A stretch of 64,000 nucleotides of DNA from Gillisia mitskevichiae (GTDB taxonomy: Bacteria; Bacteroidota; Bacteroidia; Flavobacteriales; Flavobacteriaceae), in contig NZ_RBLG01000001.1 of assembly GCF_003634585.1 (NCBI RefSeq), positions 1,054,001 through 1,118,000 of the forward strand, read 5' to 3'. The notes beneath the pieces were generated by a model. That model was not told the origin of the DNA, made no database searches, and saw only the letters and a list, made by a program, of their open reading frames with translations. Of this stretch, positions 46,966-55,927 are shown in pieces. Every line of letters begins with the position of its first letter. Within the stretch, counting starts at the first letter, position 1. Made by a program: the position numbers and the translations under genes.

Positions 46966-47828
46966 TTGGCAAGGGACATTCCATAGCAAGAACGGGAGCA
47001 TCTATTGGGTATGGATGGAACCAAGAAAAAGATGCGGAAGTAGTACTGAAGGAATATCTGGCTGGAGATACTCCAGAAGAGATCACGGAAGAGTTTAAGA
47101 TCATCCAGTCACAAAATGAGCGGTGCATCAATAATACCCTGAGTTTTATACTAAGTCCCACTATTGAAGATGGAAGGGATTTAAGCGTAAGAGACTTGGA
47201 AGAAATCTCTAAAAAATTTTTAAAGGAGATGAATTTGCAGAACAATCAATCCATTGGATTTGTACACCGCGATAAAGCACATACGCACGTGCATATTTAT
47301 ACTAACAGAATTGGTTTTGACGGGAAAGCCTATAACGACAGTTTTATCGGCAAAAGAAGTCAGCTGGCCGCAGACAATGTTGCAAAAGAGTTAGGACTTA
47401 CTAGAGTTCGAGAAGTGCAACAAGATAAATTACAGGAATTAAATCCGCAGCGACAAGCGATAAAATACATACATGAAAAGGTCATGGAAAACAGACCCAA
47501 ATCATTGGATGAATATATCAGCAAGATGAAGGCGAACCAAGTAACCGTAATTCCAAGCATCAACAAGTCCAATCAATTACAAGGCTTCCGATTTGAATAT
47601 AATGGAGTGAATTTGAAGGGAAGTGATGTTCATAGGTCTATGACTGGCGCTAAACTCATTGGAGAGATCAGTCAGAATTTAGGATACTCAAGAATGAAAG
47701 AAGTCCCTAACAGTCTAAAACTAAAGGATAAAACAGTTCAACTCAGCACCAATATGGCAGCAAGTATAGCCAAAGGCTTAGTGAAACAAGTAATTAAAAA
47801 AAGCTTAGATGCGGGAATAGGATTTTAA
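46962..47828 (+). CDS. Relaxase / mobilization nuclease (MobA-VirD2 family)
   Basis: The 288-residue protein would nick one strand at oriT and lead it into the recipient. Its histidine triad H107-x-H109-x-H111 (KAHTHVHIYTNRIG) is the relaxase metal site, and VHRDKAH precedes it. The N-terminal region (GASIGYGWN) holds candidate catalytic tyrosines. The length is short, with only the nuclease domain and a modest C-terminal part. The start overlaps the mobC stop. Confidence 0.9.
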   Translation: MIGKGHSIARTGASIGYGWNQEKDAEVVLKEYLAGDTPEEITEEFKIIQSQNERCINNTLSFILSPTIEDGRDLSVRDLEEISKKFLKEMNLQNNQSIGFVHRDKAHTHVHIYTNRIGFDGKAYNDSFIGKRSQLAADNVAKELGLTRVREVQQDKLQELNPQRQAIKYIHEKVMENRPKSLDEYISKMKANQVTVIPSINKSNQLQGFRFEYNGVNLKGSDVHRSMTGAKLIGEISQNLGYSRMKEVPNSLKLKDKTVQLSTNMAASIAKGLVKQVIKKSLDAGIGF

Positions 47829-47840
47829 AGAATTAAAAAG

Positions 47841-48290
47841 ATGAAAAAGCTAGATGAAATTATGGAGCTCATGACCGATGAGATGGCGGATTTTAAAACT
47901 GCTATTTTAAAACTTGAAGTGCTTTCAAAGCAACTATCCACTTTAAGCATTCCCATAAGTACCGAGGCTTTGGATAAAAACCTGAATGCCTTTTTGGGAA
48001 AACAGGAAGAGGAGAACAGGTTGAAAGTTGAAGTGCTTAAAGAGATAGAAAGGAAATTGAAACACGCACGGATAATTCCGAATTATCTACTGATCCTAGT
48101 TTGTTCAGTGGGTATTATTTCATTAAGTCTCTTAGGTTATTTTGGGTATTCCTTGCATGCACGGCAGATCGAAAAGTTTGAACTTTATCAAATACTCACG
48201 GAAACCAAAAATGATAGATATCAAGAATATTTATTGAAAAATCCGGAGATTCAAGTTGATTTTAAACGGTGGTTGGAAGAGAAAAAATAA
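47841..48290 (+). CDS. Mobilization operon membrane protein of unknown function
   Basis: The 149-residue protein begins 12 bases after the relaxase gene. A helical, coiled-coil-like N-terminal half (MELMTDEMADFKTAILKLEV) is followed by one membrane span at about residues 80-100 (NYLLILVCSVGIISLSLLGY) and a charged tail. Its place makes it a likely mob accessory, perhaps anchoring the relaxosome at the membrane, but I recognise no family. Confidence 0.72.
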   Translation: MKKLDEIMELMTDEMADFKTAILKLEVLSKQLSTLSIPISTEALDKNLNAFLGKQEEENRLKVEVLKEIERKLKHARIIPNYLLILVCSVGIISLSLLGYFGYSLHARQIEKFELYQILTETKNDRYQEYLLKNPEIQVDFKRWLEEKK

Positions 48291-48291
48291 G

Positions 48292-48307
48292 CATTGTCAT
48301 GACAATG
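48292..48307. repeat. Perfect 16-bp palindrome after the mob operon
   Basis: CATTGTCATGACAATG, directly past the stop of the 149-residue membrane protein. Its core ATTGTCATGACAAT is the same as in the hairpin before mobC (46613-46626), so the two palindromes bracket the mob genes. Confidence 0.6.
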
Positions 48308-48311
48308 GGCC

Positions 48312-48459
48312 TTGACGCAAACTATCCTAATTTTACAGTAAATGGATTGGAAACCTCAGTAAAATCCTTATTTTTTACTGTAACTAATGCGTCAAAAGTA
48401 GATTGCGCCCTATGCTGTTTTTATTTACGCTTAACTTCCCGTACGCTATAAAAACAGCA
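48312..48459. repeat. Nested inverted repeats between mob genes and integrase
   Basis: Three nested perfect arms: TTGACGCA (48312-48319) / TGCGTCAA (48388-48395); TTACAGTAAA (48333-48342) / TTTACTGTAA (48374-48383); GGATT (48344-48348) / AATCC (48363-48367). A further 12-bp pair follows, TGCTGTTTTTAT (48413-48424) / ATAAAAACAGCA (48448-48459). Together they form two large imperfect cruciforms, unlike a simple terminator, and may be a recombination, transfer or replication site. Confidence 0.55.
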
Positions 48460-48623
48460 CAGGATCCACGCGCAAGTTAGTTATGGTAGATATGGGGCTT
48501 AAATTTTTAAGTAGCTGTTATTTGGCTTTTCTCACAATAATAATAAAGGAATATTAATCAAATTCAAAAGGTAAATATGTCCAATAGCTAAAATCACTGG
48601 ATCGAACTCTACCCAATAATTTT

Positions 48624-48758
48624 ATGCGGGTACATAAATCATCTATCATAAAAAAGAATAAGTTAACTGGCTTAAAAAGAGGGGATCTTCTGCTTTCTGA
48701 ACTTAGAATTCCGGTAAGTGATTCTTATTATGATCTTGTGAAAAAAGAATTGTTATAA
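48624..48758 (+). CDS. Possible small protein before the integrase (44 aa)
   Basis: The frame encodes 44 residues (MRVHKSSIIKKNKLTGLKRG, then DLLLSELRIPVSDSYYDLVK). It is basic at the start and ends KKELL. No family recognised. It sits in the 650-bp space between the mob operon and the integrase, where an excisionase or regulator might be expected. It may also be a remnant or chance. Confidence 0.3.
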   Translation: MRVHKSSIIKKNKLTGLKRGDLLLSELRIPVSDSYYDLVKKELL

Positions 48759-48942
48759 TCCGTCAAGAGCCTATTTTTAATAATTTTTTTACCTCCTCAA
48801 ATATTTGCTTCCCAAACAATGGTATTAAAGGAAGGTGTATCACAATCAAATAATGTCTAACTAACAACTTACCTCTATAACTGATTATGGATGAAATTCA
48901 TCGAAGCTATTAATTCAAAAGACAGATCAGATTTATCCATTT

Positions 48943-50274
48943 TTAGAAATTTATTACACTGTCCAAAGCATCGTCGGCATCCTTATGGATAAAATTTGCT
49001 TGATAATTTAAAGTAGTTTTTAAGTCACTATGTCGATAAAGTTTTTGAAGCATTAGTGGATGGATACGATCTCCTGCAATATTTCCGAAACTATGGCGTG
49101 CAATATGATTTGAAAGATTTTTATCGATGTTACACTCTGTGGCGATGCGCTTCAAGTACTTATTAAATAGTTTGGTTGCATTTCTAGTTTTTTTAAATAC
49201 CTCTTCATTATTATTTATCTCTGCAGTGCTAAGAAAAGGAAATACATAACCATTATTTTCAGCTTTAAGATTTTTATACTGGTTCAATATTGTAATTGCT
49301 TTACTAGGTGTTTTCAAACTAACGGGCTTTTCATTTTTGTGCATTATATAAAGGAGTCTATCGTCTTTAAAGTCTGACCATCTTAATTGGACAGCATCGG
49401 AAATTCTAATGCCTGCAAAGTAAAACGCAATTAGCCACACGTTTTTGGTATGCCAAATGGAAGTATTTGGTTCTAATTTTAAGAATTCTATTTTTTCGAT
49501 TTCATTGGAAGTAAGACCAATTTTATGACTGGAACCAATACGAATCTTTTCTTTTTCTCCACCAAAAGGGTAGTACTTTGAATCAACAACTCCAATTTGG
49601 ATCGCTTTGTTAAATATAGTACGAATGAAGATAAGTTGATTGGTAACCGTACGTGTTTTTTGTCCAAGAAAGACTAAACAGAAGTCCTTGAAATTGTCGA
49701 TGAAAGACTCATTGATATCTTGAAACTTTAAGGACTTATTTTTTTTGAATTCCTCTACGGAATCCAAAAATGAATGTTCGCCTTTTCGTCCTTTACTTAT
49801 TCGCTTTTTTCTACGCTCCTTTATTTCTCGAATACTAACTACTTTTTCCTTCGCCGCGTTTAAATTTAAAAATTCTTCTAGGTTGTAAAGAATTGATAAT
49901 TCTGATTTTGTTACGGAAAATGTGCCACGCTCATATTTGTTTTTTATTCTATCTGAAGCAACAGCAAAAAACGATTTAGAACCTCCTGCACCCTTCAGTT
50001 TTTGCTTGACTTGTTTTGTCGTGAGTTCTTTCTTGGAATCGAAATAAATATCATTAGCTTCAGTAAGTTTTTTCAATAGGAAATTATTTAGCTTCTTTGA
50101 ATTGGGGTGTGTTCTTTTTGCTTTACCAGCATTTTTGTCCCAGTCTTTTTCAAGTACATATTGACCAAGCCACTTATAATTGGTTTTATAGTTTTCACTT
50201 ATACGAATAGCAAGTGGGATCGTATTATCTTTTCGTATCATATTCTTTCTCAAAACAATTTTTATACTTGCCAT
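48943..50274 (-). CDS. Tyrosine recombinase / integrase of the element
   Basis: The 443-residue enzyme integrates and excises the element at tRNA-fMet. An N-terminal arm-binding domain (residues 1-95, IKIVLRKNMIRKDNTIPLAI) and a SAM-like core-binding domain (about 105-235) precede the catalytic domain with Arg290 (AGIRISDAVQLRW), the H390-x-x-R393 box (NHIARHSFGN), His415 (YRHSDLKTT) and nucleophile Tyr424 (TLNYQ). This is the layout of Bacteroidota phage-type integrases. It is transcribed away from attR, its start 171 bp inside the right repeat. Confidence 0.95.
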   Translation of the reverse strand: MASIKIVLRKNMIRKDNTIPLAIRISENYKTNYKWLGQYVLEKDWDKNAGKAKRTHPNSKKLNNFLLKKLTEANDIYFDSKKELTTKQVKQKLKGAGGSKSFFAVASDRIKNKYERGTFSVTKSELSILYNLEEFLNLNAAKEKVVSIREIKERRKKRISKGRKGEHSFLDSVEEFKKNKSLKFQDINESFIDNFKDFCLVFLGQKTRTVTNQLIFIRTIFNKAIQIGVVDSKYYPFGGEKEKIRIGSSHKIGLTSNEIEKIEFLKLEPNTSIWHTKNVWLIAFYFAGIRISDAVQLRWSDFKDDRLLYIMHKNEKPVSLKTPSKAITILNQYKNLKAENNGYVFPFLSTAEINNNEEVFKKTRNATKLFNKYLKRIATECNIDKNLSNHIARHSFGNIAGDRIHPLMLQKLYRHSDLKTTLNYQANFIHKDADDALDSVINF

Positions 50275-50320
50275 AATAAATTACTTTAATATATAAAAGT
50301 AATCAAATTAAAAATTACCT

Positions 50321-50342
50321 AGTACAGAATAAGTACAGAATA
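50321..50342 (+). repeat. Right copy of tandem AGTACAGAATA repeat (candidate integrase arm site)
   Basis: Identical to 27976-27997: two head-to-tail 11-mers AGTACAGAATA. It lies 46 bp before the integrase start codon, so integrase binding here could also control its own gene. Confidence 0.65.
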
Positions 50343-50445
50343 ATTTGATTTTAGATGTATTTATTTGATATCATATAAAATTAGAAGTCTTATAAACAGT
50401 TGGTTTTAAAGGTGATTGTGTTAATTCGTGTACTCACATATTCAA

Positions 50446-50491
50446 GCTCATAACCCGAAGGTCACTGGTTCGAGTCCAGTTCCCGCTACTA
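50446..50491 (+). repeat. attR, right 46-bp attachment repeat (tRNA-fMet 3' fragment)
   Basis: Identical over 46 bp to 27882-27927. It is only the 3' part of tRNA-fMet, from the anticodon loop on, and is not a functional tRNA. It marks the original 3' end of the chromosomal tRNA gene. Confidence 0.95.
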
Positions 50492-50494
50492 AGA

Positions 50495-50525
50495 AAACCC
50501 TTTCAGGAAACTGAGAGGGTTTTTT
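50495..50525 (+). terminator. Original tRNA-fMet terminator, now beyond attR
   Basis: AAACCCTTTCAG and CTGAGAGGGTTT pair with one wobble around a GAAA loop, followed by a run of T. It starts four bases past attR, which fits a terminator that once followed the intact chromosomal tRNA gene. Confidence 0.75.
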
Positions 50526-50830
50526 CGTTTCTACATTTTACAATCCTAAATTCTTTTCAGTTATTAGCATAAGATATTTACAATTCTAAATAATCTTGTT
50601 TTAAATAGAAAATTGAAGCTTCTACTCTTTTCAAAATTATTCCAATCTATAAGTTATAAACCTATGTAAAAGGAATTTTTCTTAGGTTTTGGTTGCCCGA
50701 TTAAGCTGAAATTTGAAAATGCCAATTCTCCTTTAAATGTGAAAAAGACCTTAAATATGTTGGGAATACGTCCGTTTATCACTTATATTGCGAAATTCGA
50801 TAAATAAATTGCGAACATTTAAAATATTAC
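50526..50830. other. Gene-free stretch before the symporter
   Basis: About 300 bp with no credible frame. One weak inverted repeat AAACCTA (50658-50664) / TAGGTTT (50683-50689) may form a leader hairpin. No consensus promoter seen. Confidence 0.4.
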
Positions 50831-52930
50831 ATGATAAAATCTAGGTTTTTTACTCTATTAACGTTGTTGCTTTTTACCGTTACTAATTCTATAGCACAGG
50901 ATTCATCTTCAGATGAAATGGAGGTTCGCTTAGAACTACTTAATCCTTCTTCTGAAATTAATAATGCTGTTGCAAAAGTATTGGTGGAAGGCGGTACAGC
51001 TCCTTATCAATACAAATGGAGTAATGTTGATACTCCTTTGGTAGATGCAGAATCTATAGGCTTAATTGAAGGAATGGAACATTCCGTGACCGTAAGTGAT
51101 GCAAGTGGAAATACGGTGTCTAAGAAATTTACAATTCCGGCTAAATCTATTACTGAAATTTTTAATAGTAAAGTGCAGCCAGCAGTAGATGTGTTAGGAG
51201 CAATTCTCTTTTGGGATGCTTTTGCTACTATTGGAGTATACGATCCTGTTGTTTATACCTCTTTTAAAAATATTCAACTCCCAAGCGTTGAAGTTCCAAA
51301 TGATGAGGATTATCAAGTTAAAGAGTGGTTAGTTTCTGAAGGTAGCCAGGTGGAAAGAGGAGATGAGCTTGCAATTCTTAAAAATGAGCAAAACAAAGAA
51401 CTTTTCATTTATGCTTCGGCAGACGGAACTTTAGAGCAGATAACAGAAGAAGGAGCTATGATCTCTAGAATGCCGGAGACTGGTTCATTCAAAGCACCTC
51501 CTTTAGGTGTTATAAACTTTAAAGCTCCCAAGCCGCTATTACATCCTAATGGCGATATAAAGACCAATAATATTCCTTTTATAGTTGTTTGGCTTATTTT
51601 GGGAAGTATTTTCTTTACCCTTCGTTTAAAGTTTGTAAATATTCGTGGCTTTAAGCATTCTATAGATTTAGCTAGAGGTAAATACGATGATCCAGATGCT
51701 CCAGGTATGATTACCCATTTCCAAGCTATGGCTACCGCCGTTTCGGCCACCGTGGGATTAGGAAATATCGCGGGAGTTGCTGTGGCAATTTCTCTTGGAG
51801 GGGCAGGAGCTACTTTCTGGATGTTTCTCGCTGGTTTTTTCGGAATGTCTTTAAAGTTTGCCGAATGTACTTTGGGAGTAAAATATAGATTCATCGATGA
51901 TGAAGGCCGCATATTTGGTGGTCCCATGAATTATTTGCGATATGGTCTGGAAAAACGAAATCTTAAGCACTTAGGGAAATTCCTAGCTATACTTTTTGCA
52001 GTTCTTGGAGTTGGAGCTTCCTTTGGAGGTGGTAATATGTTACAATCTAATCAAGCATTTAAGATAGTTTCTGAACAAATCCCTGTTTTACAAGGTCAAG
52101 GATTTTGGTTCGGAATTGGGTTTGCACTATTGGTAGGTGCCGTGATCATTGGCGGTATTAAAAGTATTGCAAAAGTGACCGCTAAAGTAGTTCCAGTTAT
52201 GGCAATTCTATACGTACTGGGTTGTTTAGTAGTTATAGGATATCATATAGAATATATTGGCGGTGCATTTTTAGCCATTGCAGATGGTGCTTTCTCTGCT
52301 GAAGCTTTAAAAGGTGGTTTTATTGGTGTTTTGATTATAGGATTGCAACGAGCAGCATTTTCTAGTGAAGCCGGTGTAGGTTCTGCAGCGATCGCTCACA
52401 GTGCAGCTAAGACCAACCATCCAATCGCCGATGGTTTTACATCTTTAGTAGAACCATTTATAGATACTATGCTGGTTTGTACAATGACTGCTTTAGTTTT
52501 AATCTTTACAGGTATGCACGAAACTAGCAGCGGACTTGGTGGGGTAGAACTTACTGCAGATGCTTTTGGAAGCGTAATTTCATGGTTCCCTTCAGTATTA
52601 GCAGTCGCGGTTTTCTTATTTGCCTTTTCTACGATGGTTTCTTGGTCTTATTATGGGATGCGTTCTTGGACCTTTCTCTTCGGGAAAAGTAAGAAAATTG
52701 AATTGGTCTATAAGGTCATGTATCTAGGTTTCGTAGTATTGGGAGCATCAGTAAGTTTAGGAGCAGTTTTAAGTTTCGCAGATATGATGATTCTGGCTAT
52801 GTCTTTTCCTAATATAATAGGATTGTATATAATGGCTCCAGAAATAAATGCAGATATGAAGATTTACTGGCAGAAACTAAAAGATGGAGAATTGTTTATC
52901 AATCCGAAGTTCTTAAAATCTAAAGAATAA
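50831..52930 (+). CDS. Sodium:alanine/glycine-type symporter (AGCS) with extracytoplasmic N-terminal domains
   Basis: The 699-residue protein has two parts. Residues 1-22 are a signal peptide (MIKSRFFTLLTLLLFTVTNS), followed by an Ig/PKD-like stretch (about 28-97, GGTAPYQYKWSNVDTP), a hydrophobic patch, and a lipoyl/biotinyl-like domain (about 155-225, VKEWLVSEGSQVERGDELAI and YASADGTLEQITEEGA). From about residue 245 a complete AGCS symporter follows (MATAVSATVGLGNIAGVAVA, SFGGGNMLQSNQA, AAFSSEAGVGSAAIAHSAA). AGCS proteins take up alanine or glycine with sodium. The extension resembles adaptor domains of efflux pumps and its job is unknown. Confidence 0.9.
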   Translation: MIKSRFFTLLTLLLFTVTNSIAQDSSSDEMEVRLELLNPSSEINNAVAKVLVEGGTAPYQYKWSNVDTPLVDAESIGLIEGMEHSVTVSDASGNTVSKKFTIPAKSITEIFNSKVQPAVDVLGAILFWDAFATIGVYDPVVYTSFKNIQLPSVEVPNDEDYQVKEWLVSEGSQVERGDELAILKNEQNKELFIYASADGTLEQITEEGAMISRMPETGSFKAPPLGVINFKAPKPLLHPNGDIKTNNIPFIVVWLILGSIFFTLRLKFVNIRGFKHSIDLARGKYDDPDAPGMITHFQAMATAVSATVGLGNIAGVAVAISLGGAGATFWMFLAGFFGMSLKFAECTLGVKYRFIDDEGRIFGGPMNYLRYGLEKRNLKHLGKFLAILFAVLGVGASFGGGNMLQSNQAFKIVSEQIPVLQGQGFWFGIGFALLVGAVIIGGIKSIAKVTAKVVPVMAILYVLGCLVVIGYHIEYIGGAFLAIADGAFSAEALKGGFIGVLIIGLQRAAFSSEAGVGSAAIAHSAAKTNHPIADGFTSLVEPFIDTMLVCTMTALVLIFTGMHETSSGLGGVELTADAFGSVISWFPSVLAVAVFLFAFSTMVSWSYYGMRSWTFLFGKSKKIELVYKVMYLGFVVLGASVSLGAVLSFADMMILAMSFPNIIGLYIMAPEINADMKIYWQKLKDGELFINPKFLKSKE

Positions 52931-52967
52931 TTTTCTTAAAAGGCGATTATTCACCTCTTATATCTTT

Positions 52968-53005
52968 AAATAACAAAGCCACTCCTACGAGTGGCTTTGT
53001 TATTT
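52968..53005 (+). terminator. Terminator after the symporter gene
   Basis: Perfect 17-bp arms AAATAACAAAGCCACTC (52968-52984) and GAGTGGCTTTGTTATTT (52989-53005) around the loop CTAC. Symmetric, so it may act in both directions. 37 bases past the stop. Confidence 0.85.
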
Positions 53006-53182
53006 CTAAACCGTGTTTCAATTTAAATTAGCCTATAAGCGATTATGTTGCAATTCCTATTATTAATAAGCTTAATATTTTTAATCCAAGCTTTGATAAA
53101 TGTAAGAGCAGTATTATTATTTTGGACATAGTCTTAAATTTCAGTTAAAAATATCTAATTTAGAAAACTGCCAATTCTTAAA

Positions 53183-55927
53183 ATGATTATGGAAATTCGT
53201 GTGTCTGGTATTTTAAAATCTCTTATTGTAATATGTCTAGTATTAGCCTTTGGATGTTCAAAAAAATCTGAAACAGAAAATTACAAAATAGGCTTCTCCC
53301 AATGTATTAGCAAAGATGATTGGAGAAAAGCAATGGACCATGAAATGGAAGTTGAGGCTTCTTTATATACTGAAATAGAATTAAGTATTTTTCAAGCTCA
53401 TGAGGATATAGAAGTTCAGAAGTCACAAATTGAATTCATGATAGAAAATGAATTTGATGTTATAATAATCTCGCCATTAAGACCCGAACCTTTAGTTGCA
53501 TTGGTTGAAAGAGCTTACGATAAAGGCATTCCAGTAATAATTGTAGACCGAAAAATAAAATCTCAAAAATTCACAGCATTTGTGGGAGCCAATAATCTTG
53601 ATGTTGGACGTAATGCTGCAAAATATATTGCATCTCTAAATGAAAAACAAAGCAATATTTTGGAAATTAAAGGTGGTGATAATTCATCCCCAGTTATAGA
53701 AAGACATTTAGGTTTTCATGAAATTGTGTATCAAGAAGCTAATATGTCTGTTGTTGAAAGTATTAGAGATAATGAAATTCAAACAAGAATACCTCAAATT
53801 ATAGATTCTATAAGTGTGAATCCAATTAATTATGTGTTCGCATTTAATGATAATATTGCATACGACGCTTGGAAAATCGCAAAATCTAAAGGAGTTGAAG
53901 AATCTATTAAATTTATTGGAGTAGATGGTTTAAATGGCGAAAATAACGGTATTCAATTAGTAGAGAATGGAGTGTTGGCGGCAACTATCCTATATCCTAC
54001 GGGAGGAGATGAGGCTATAAAAATAGCAATGAAAATTTTGAGAAATGAAAATGTTCTGAAGGATAATATTTTAAACACAACTGTTATTGATTTTCGGAAT
54101 GCTGAAATAATGAACGATCAGTATGATAGAATTAATAAGCATCAGAAAGATATAGAGAGCCAGCAAAAGAAAATAATTGAACAAGAAGAAACATTCTCTA
54201 CCCAAAGTAATATTTTAAAATTACTCGTTGGCTTATTGGTTACAAGTCTTCTATTAGCCGCATACAGTGTTTATTCGGCTAATAATATAAGGAAGAAAAA
54301 ACGGAAGTTAGAATTACAGAATAAGAAGATCACCCTACAGCGAAACCAAATTAAAAAAATAGCTGAGGAGGTAAAAATAAGCAATGATGCTAAGGTGAAT
54401 TTTTTTACAGGTTTATCGCACGAATTTAAAACACCAATTACCCTTATATTATCTTCTATTGAGTCGTTGAGTGAAAACAAGACAATCAAGGATAATAAGA
54501 TCTTAAATGAAATAGGATTGATCTTCAATAATTCTAAACGCTTATTAAGATTAATCAATCAATTGCTTGACTTCAGAAAAATTGAAGACAGAAAATTTGT
54601 TTTAAAAGCTTCAAAAACCAATTTGATCAAGTTCTCAAAAAGAATTTTTCAGGATTTTGAAAGGGAAGCTCAAAAACGAAATATCGACTTTAAGTTTATC
54701 GCAAATAGTGAAGATCTAGAGATATACATAGATAGAAATATAATGGATAAAGTATATTTCAACTTGCTGTCCAACGCTTTTAAATTCACACCAGATAATG
54801 GGACCATTAGTATTGAAATTAAAAATGATCCTGAAAGTAATTTGGTGAATATTGTTTTTAAAGATAGTGGGATAGGTATTCCAAAACGAGATTTGCCAGA
54901 GGTGTTTAAAGCATTTTTTCAAGGTTCAAATAATAATAAAGCAGGTTCTGGTATAGGCTTGCATCTATCAAGAGAATTTATAGAGATGCACAAAGGAACT
55001 ATAGAAGTAAATAGTATTCATGGAACAGAATTTACTATTAAGCTCTACAAAGGGACTTCTCATTTAAATACGGATGATATTGTTTATGAACCAGATATTA
55101 TAGATCGCTCGATAATAGATTTTAATTTTGATTATGAAGATGTTGGTTTTAGGGAGATAAACCCTAAGTCTGAAGAGGAGCGCTATTCAATACTTTTAAT
55201 TGAAGATCATAAAGAATTAATAAGCTTTTTGAAGAATAAATTTATTGGTGACTATGAAGTTTATATGTCTGATGGTACAGATGCAATAGAAAAAGCTTTG
55301 GAGATAATTCCAGATGTCATTATATGTGATGTTAATCTTCCAGATAAAAGCGGTTTCGAAATTTGTGAAATCTTAAAAAAGGATCTAAGAACATCCCATA
55401 TTCCCACGATTATGCTCACGGCATTAAACAACAAAGAATCTTACATACAGGGACTTCAATCTGGTGCCGATCTATATTTAACCAAACCCTTTAGTTTTGC
55501 TGTTCTATCTCAATCTGTTAAAACAGTGATATATAATCGAGAAAAGCTTCGGTATTATTTTATTAATAATATTCATAAAATAAGTACAGACAATAGTTTT
55601 GGCTTATACGCTCAAGATTTTTTATCTAAAATTAATAAGATCATCAATGATAATTTAGATAATTCTAAATTATCAGTAGAAAATCTAGCAAGCGATCTAA
55701 ATTTATCTCGTGTACAGTTATATAGAAAAACCAAGGCTATTTTAGGAGTTACTATTAGTGAATATATTCAAAATATACGATTAGAAAGAGCTAAATCTCT
55801 ATTACAGGAAACCCAATTAAGTATTTCTGAAATTGCCTATGCAACTGGTTTTTCCTCTCCCAATTATTTCTCTACTAGTTTTAAGGGAAAATATAAAAAA
55901 TCACCCAAGACTTTTAGACAGAAATAA
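53183..55927 (+). CDS. Hybrid two-component system sensor-regulator with sugar-binding domain (fructan locus regulator)
   Basis: The 914-residue one-protein two-component system has a lipoprotein-like signal (Cys25 in LAFGCSKKS), a LacI/periplasmic-binding-type sugar sensor (about 35-305), a short coiled coil, one membrane span (about 345-366), a histidine kinase with phospho-His413 (LSHEFKTP), an ATPase domain (NLLSNAFKFTP; DSGIGIP; GSGIGLHL), a receiver with Asp716 (VIICDVNLP) and Lys768 (LTKPF), and an AraC DNA-binding domain (about 810-914). The same layout is used by the fructose-sensing BT1754 of Bacteroides thetaiotaomicron. With GH32 and SusCD downstream, it most likely senses fructose and activates the locus. 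Confidence 0.93.
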   Translation: MIMEIRVSGILKSLIVICLVLAFGCSKKSETENYKIGFSQCISKDDWRKAMDHEMEVEASLYTEIELSIFQAHEDIEVQKSQIEFMIENEFDVIIISPLRPEPLVALVERAYDKGIPVIIVDRKIKSQKFTAFVGANNLDVGRNAAKYIASLNEKQSNILEIKGGDNSSPVIERHLGFHEIVYQEANMSVVESIRDNEIQTRIPQIIDSISVNPINYVFAFNDNIAYDAWKIAKSKGVEESIKFIGVDGLNGENNGIQLVENGVLAATILYPTGGDEAIKIAMKILRNENVLKDNILNTTVIDFRNAEIMNDQYDRINKHQKDIESQQKKIIEQEETFSTQSNILKLLVGLLVTSLLLAAYSVYSANNIRKKKRKLELQNKKITLQRNQIKKIAEEVKISNDAKVNFFTGLSHEFKTPITLILSSIESLSENKTIKDNKILNEIGLIFNNSKRLLRLINQLLDFRKIEDRKFVLKASKTNLIKFSKRIFQDFEREAQKRNIDFKFIANSEDLEIYIDRNIMDKVYFNLLSNAFKFTPDNGTISIEIKNDPESNLVNIVFKDSGIGIPKRDLPEVFKAFFQGSNNNKAGSGIGLHLSREFIEMHKGTIEVNSIHGTEFTIKLYKGTSHLNTDDIVYEPDIIDRSIIDFNFDYEDVGFREINPKSEEERYSILLIEDHKELISFLKNKFIGDYEVYMSDGTDAIEKALEIIPDVIICDVNLPDKSGFEICEILKKDLRTSHIPTIMLTALNNKESYIQGLQSGADLYLTKPFSFAVLSQSVKTVIYNREKLRYYFINNIHKISTDNSFGLYAQDFLSKINKIINDNLDNSKLSVENLASDLNLSRVQLYRKTKAILGVTISEYIQNIRLERAKSLLQETQLSISEIAYATGFSSPNYFSTSFKGKYKKSPKTFRQK

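Noticed and set aside
50446-50491. Second tRNA-Met gene
   Set aside because: Only the 3' part of the tRNA is present, from the anticodon loop on; no 5' acceptor strand or D arm precedes it. It is attR.
50640-50830. Riboswitch before the alanine-type symporter
   Set aside because: Only a weak 7-bp inverted repeat was found; no tandem glycine aptamer pattern or other known riboswitch core could be recognised.
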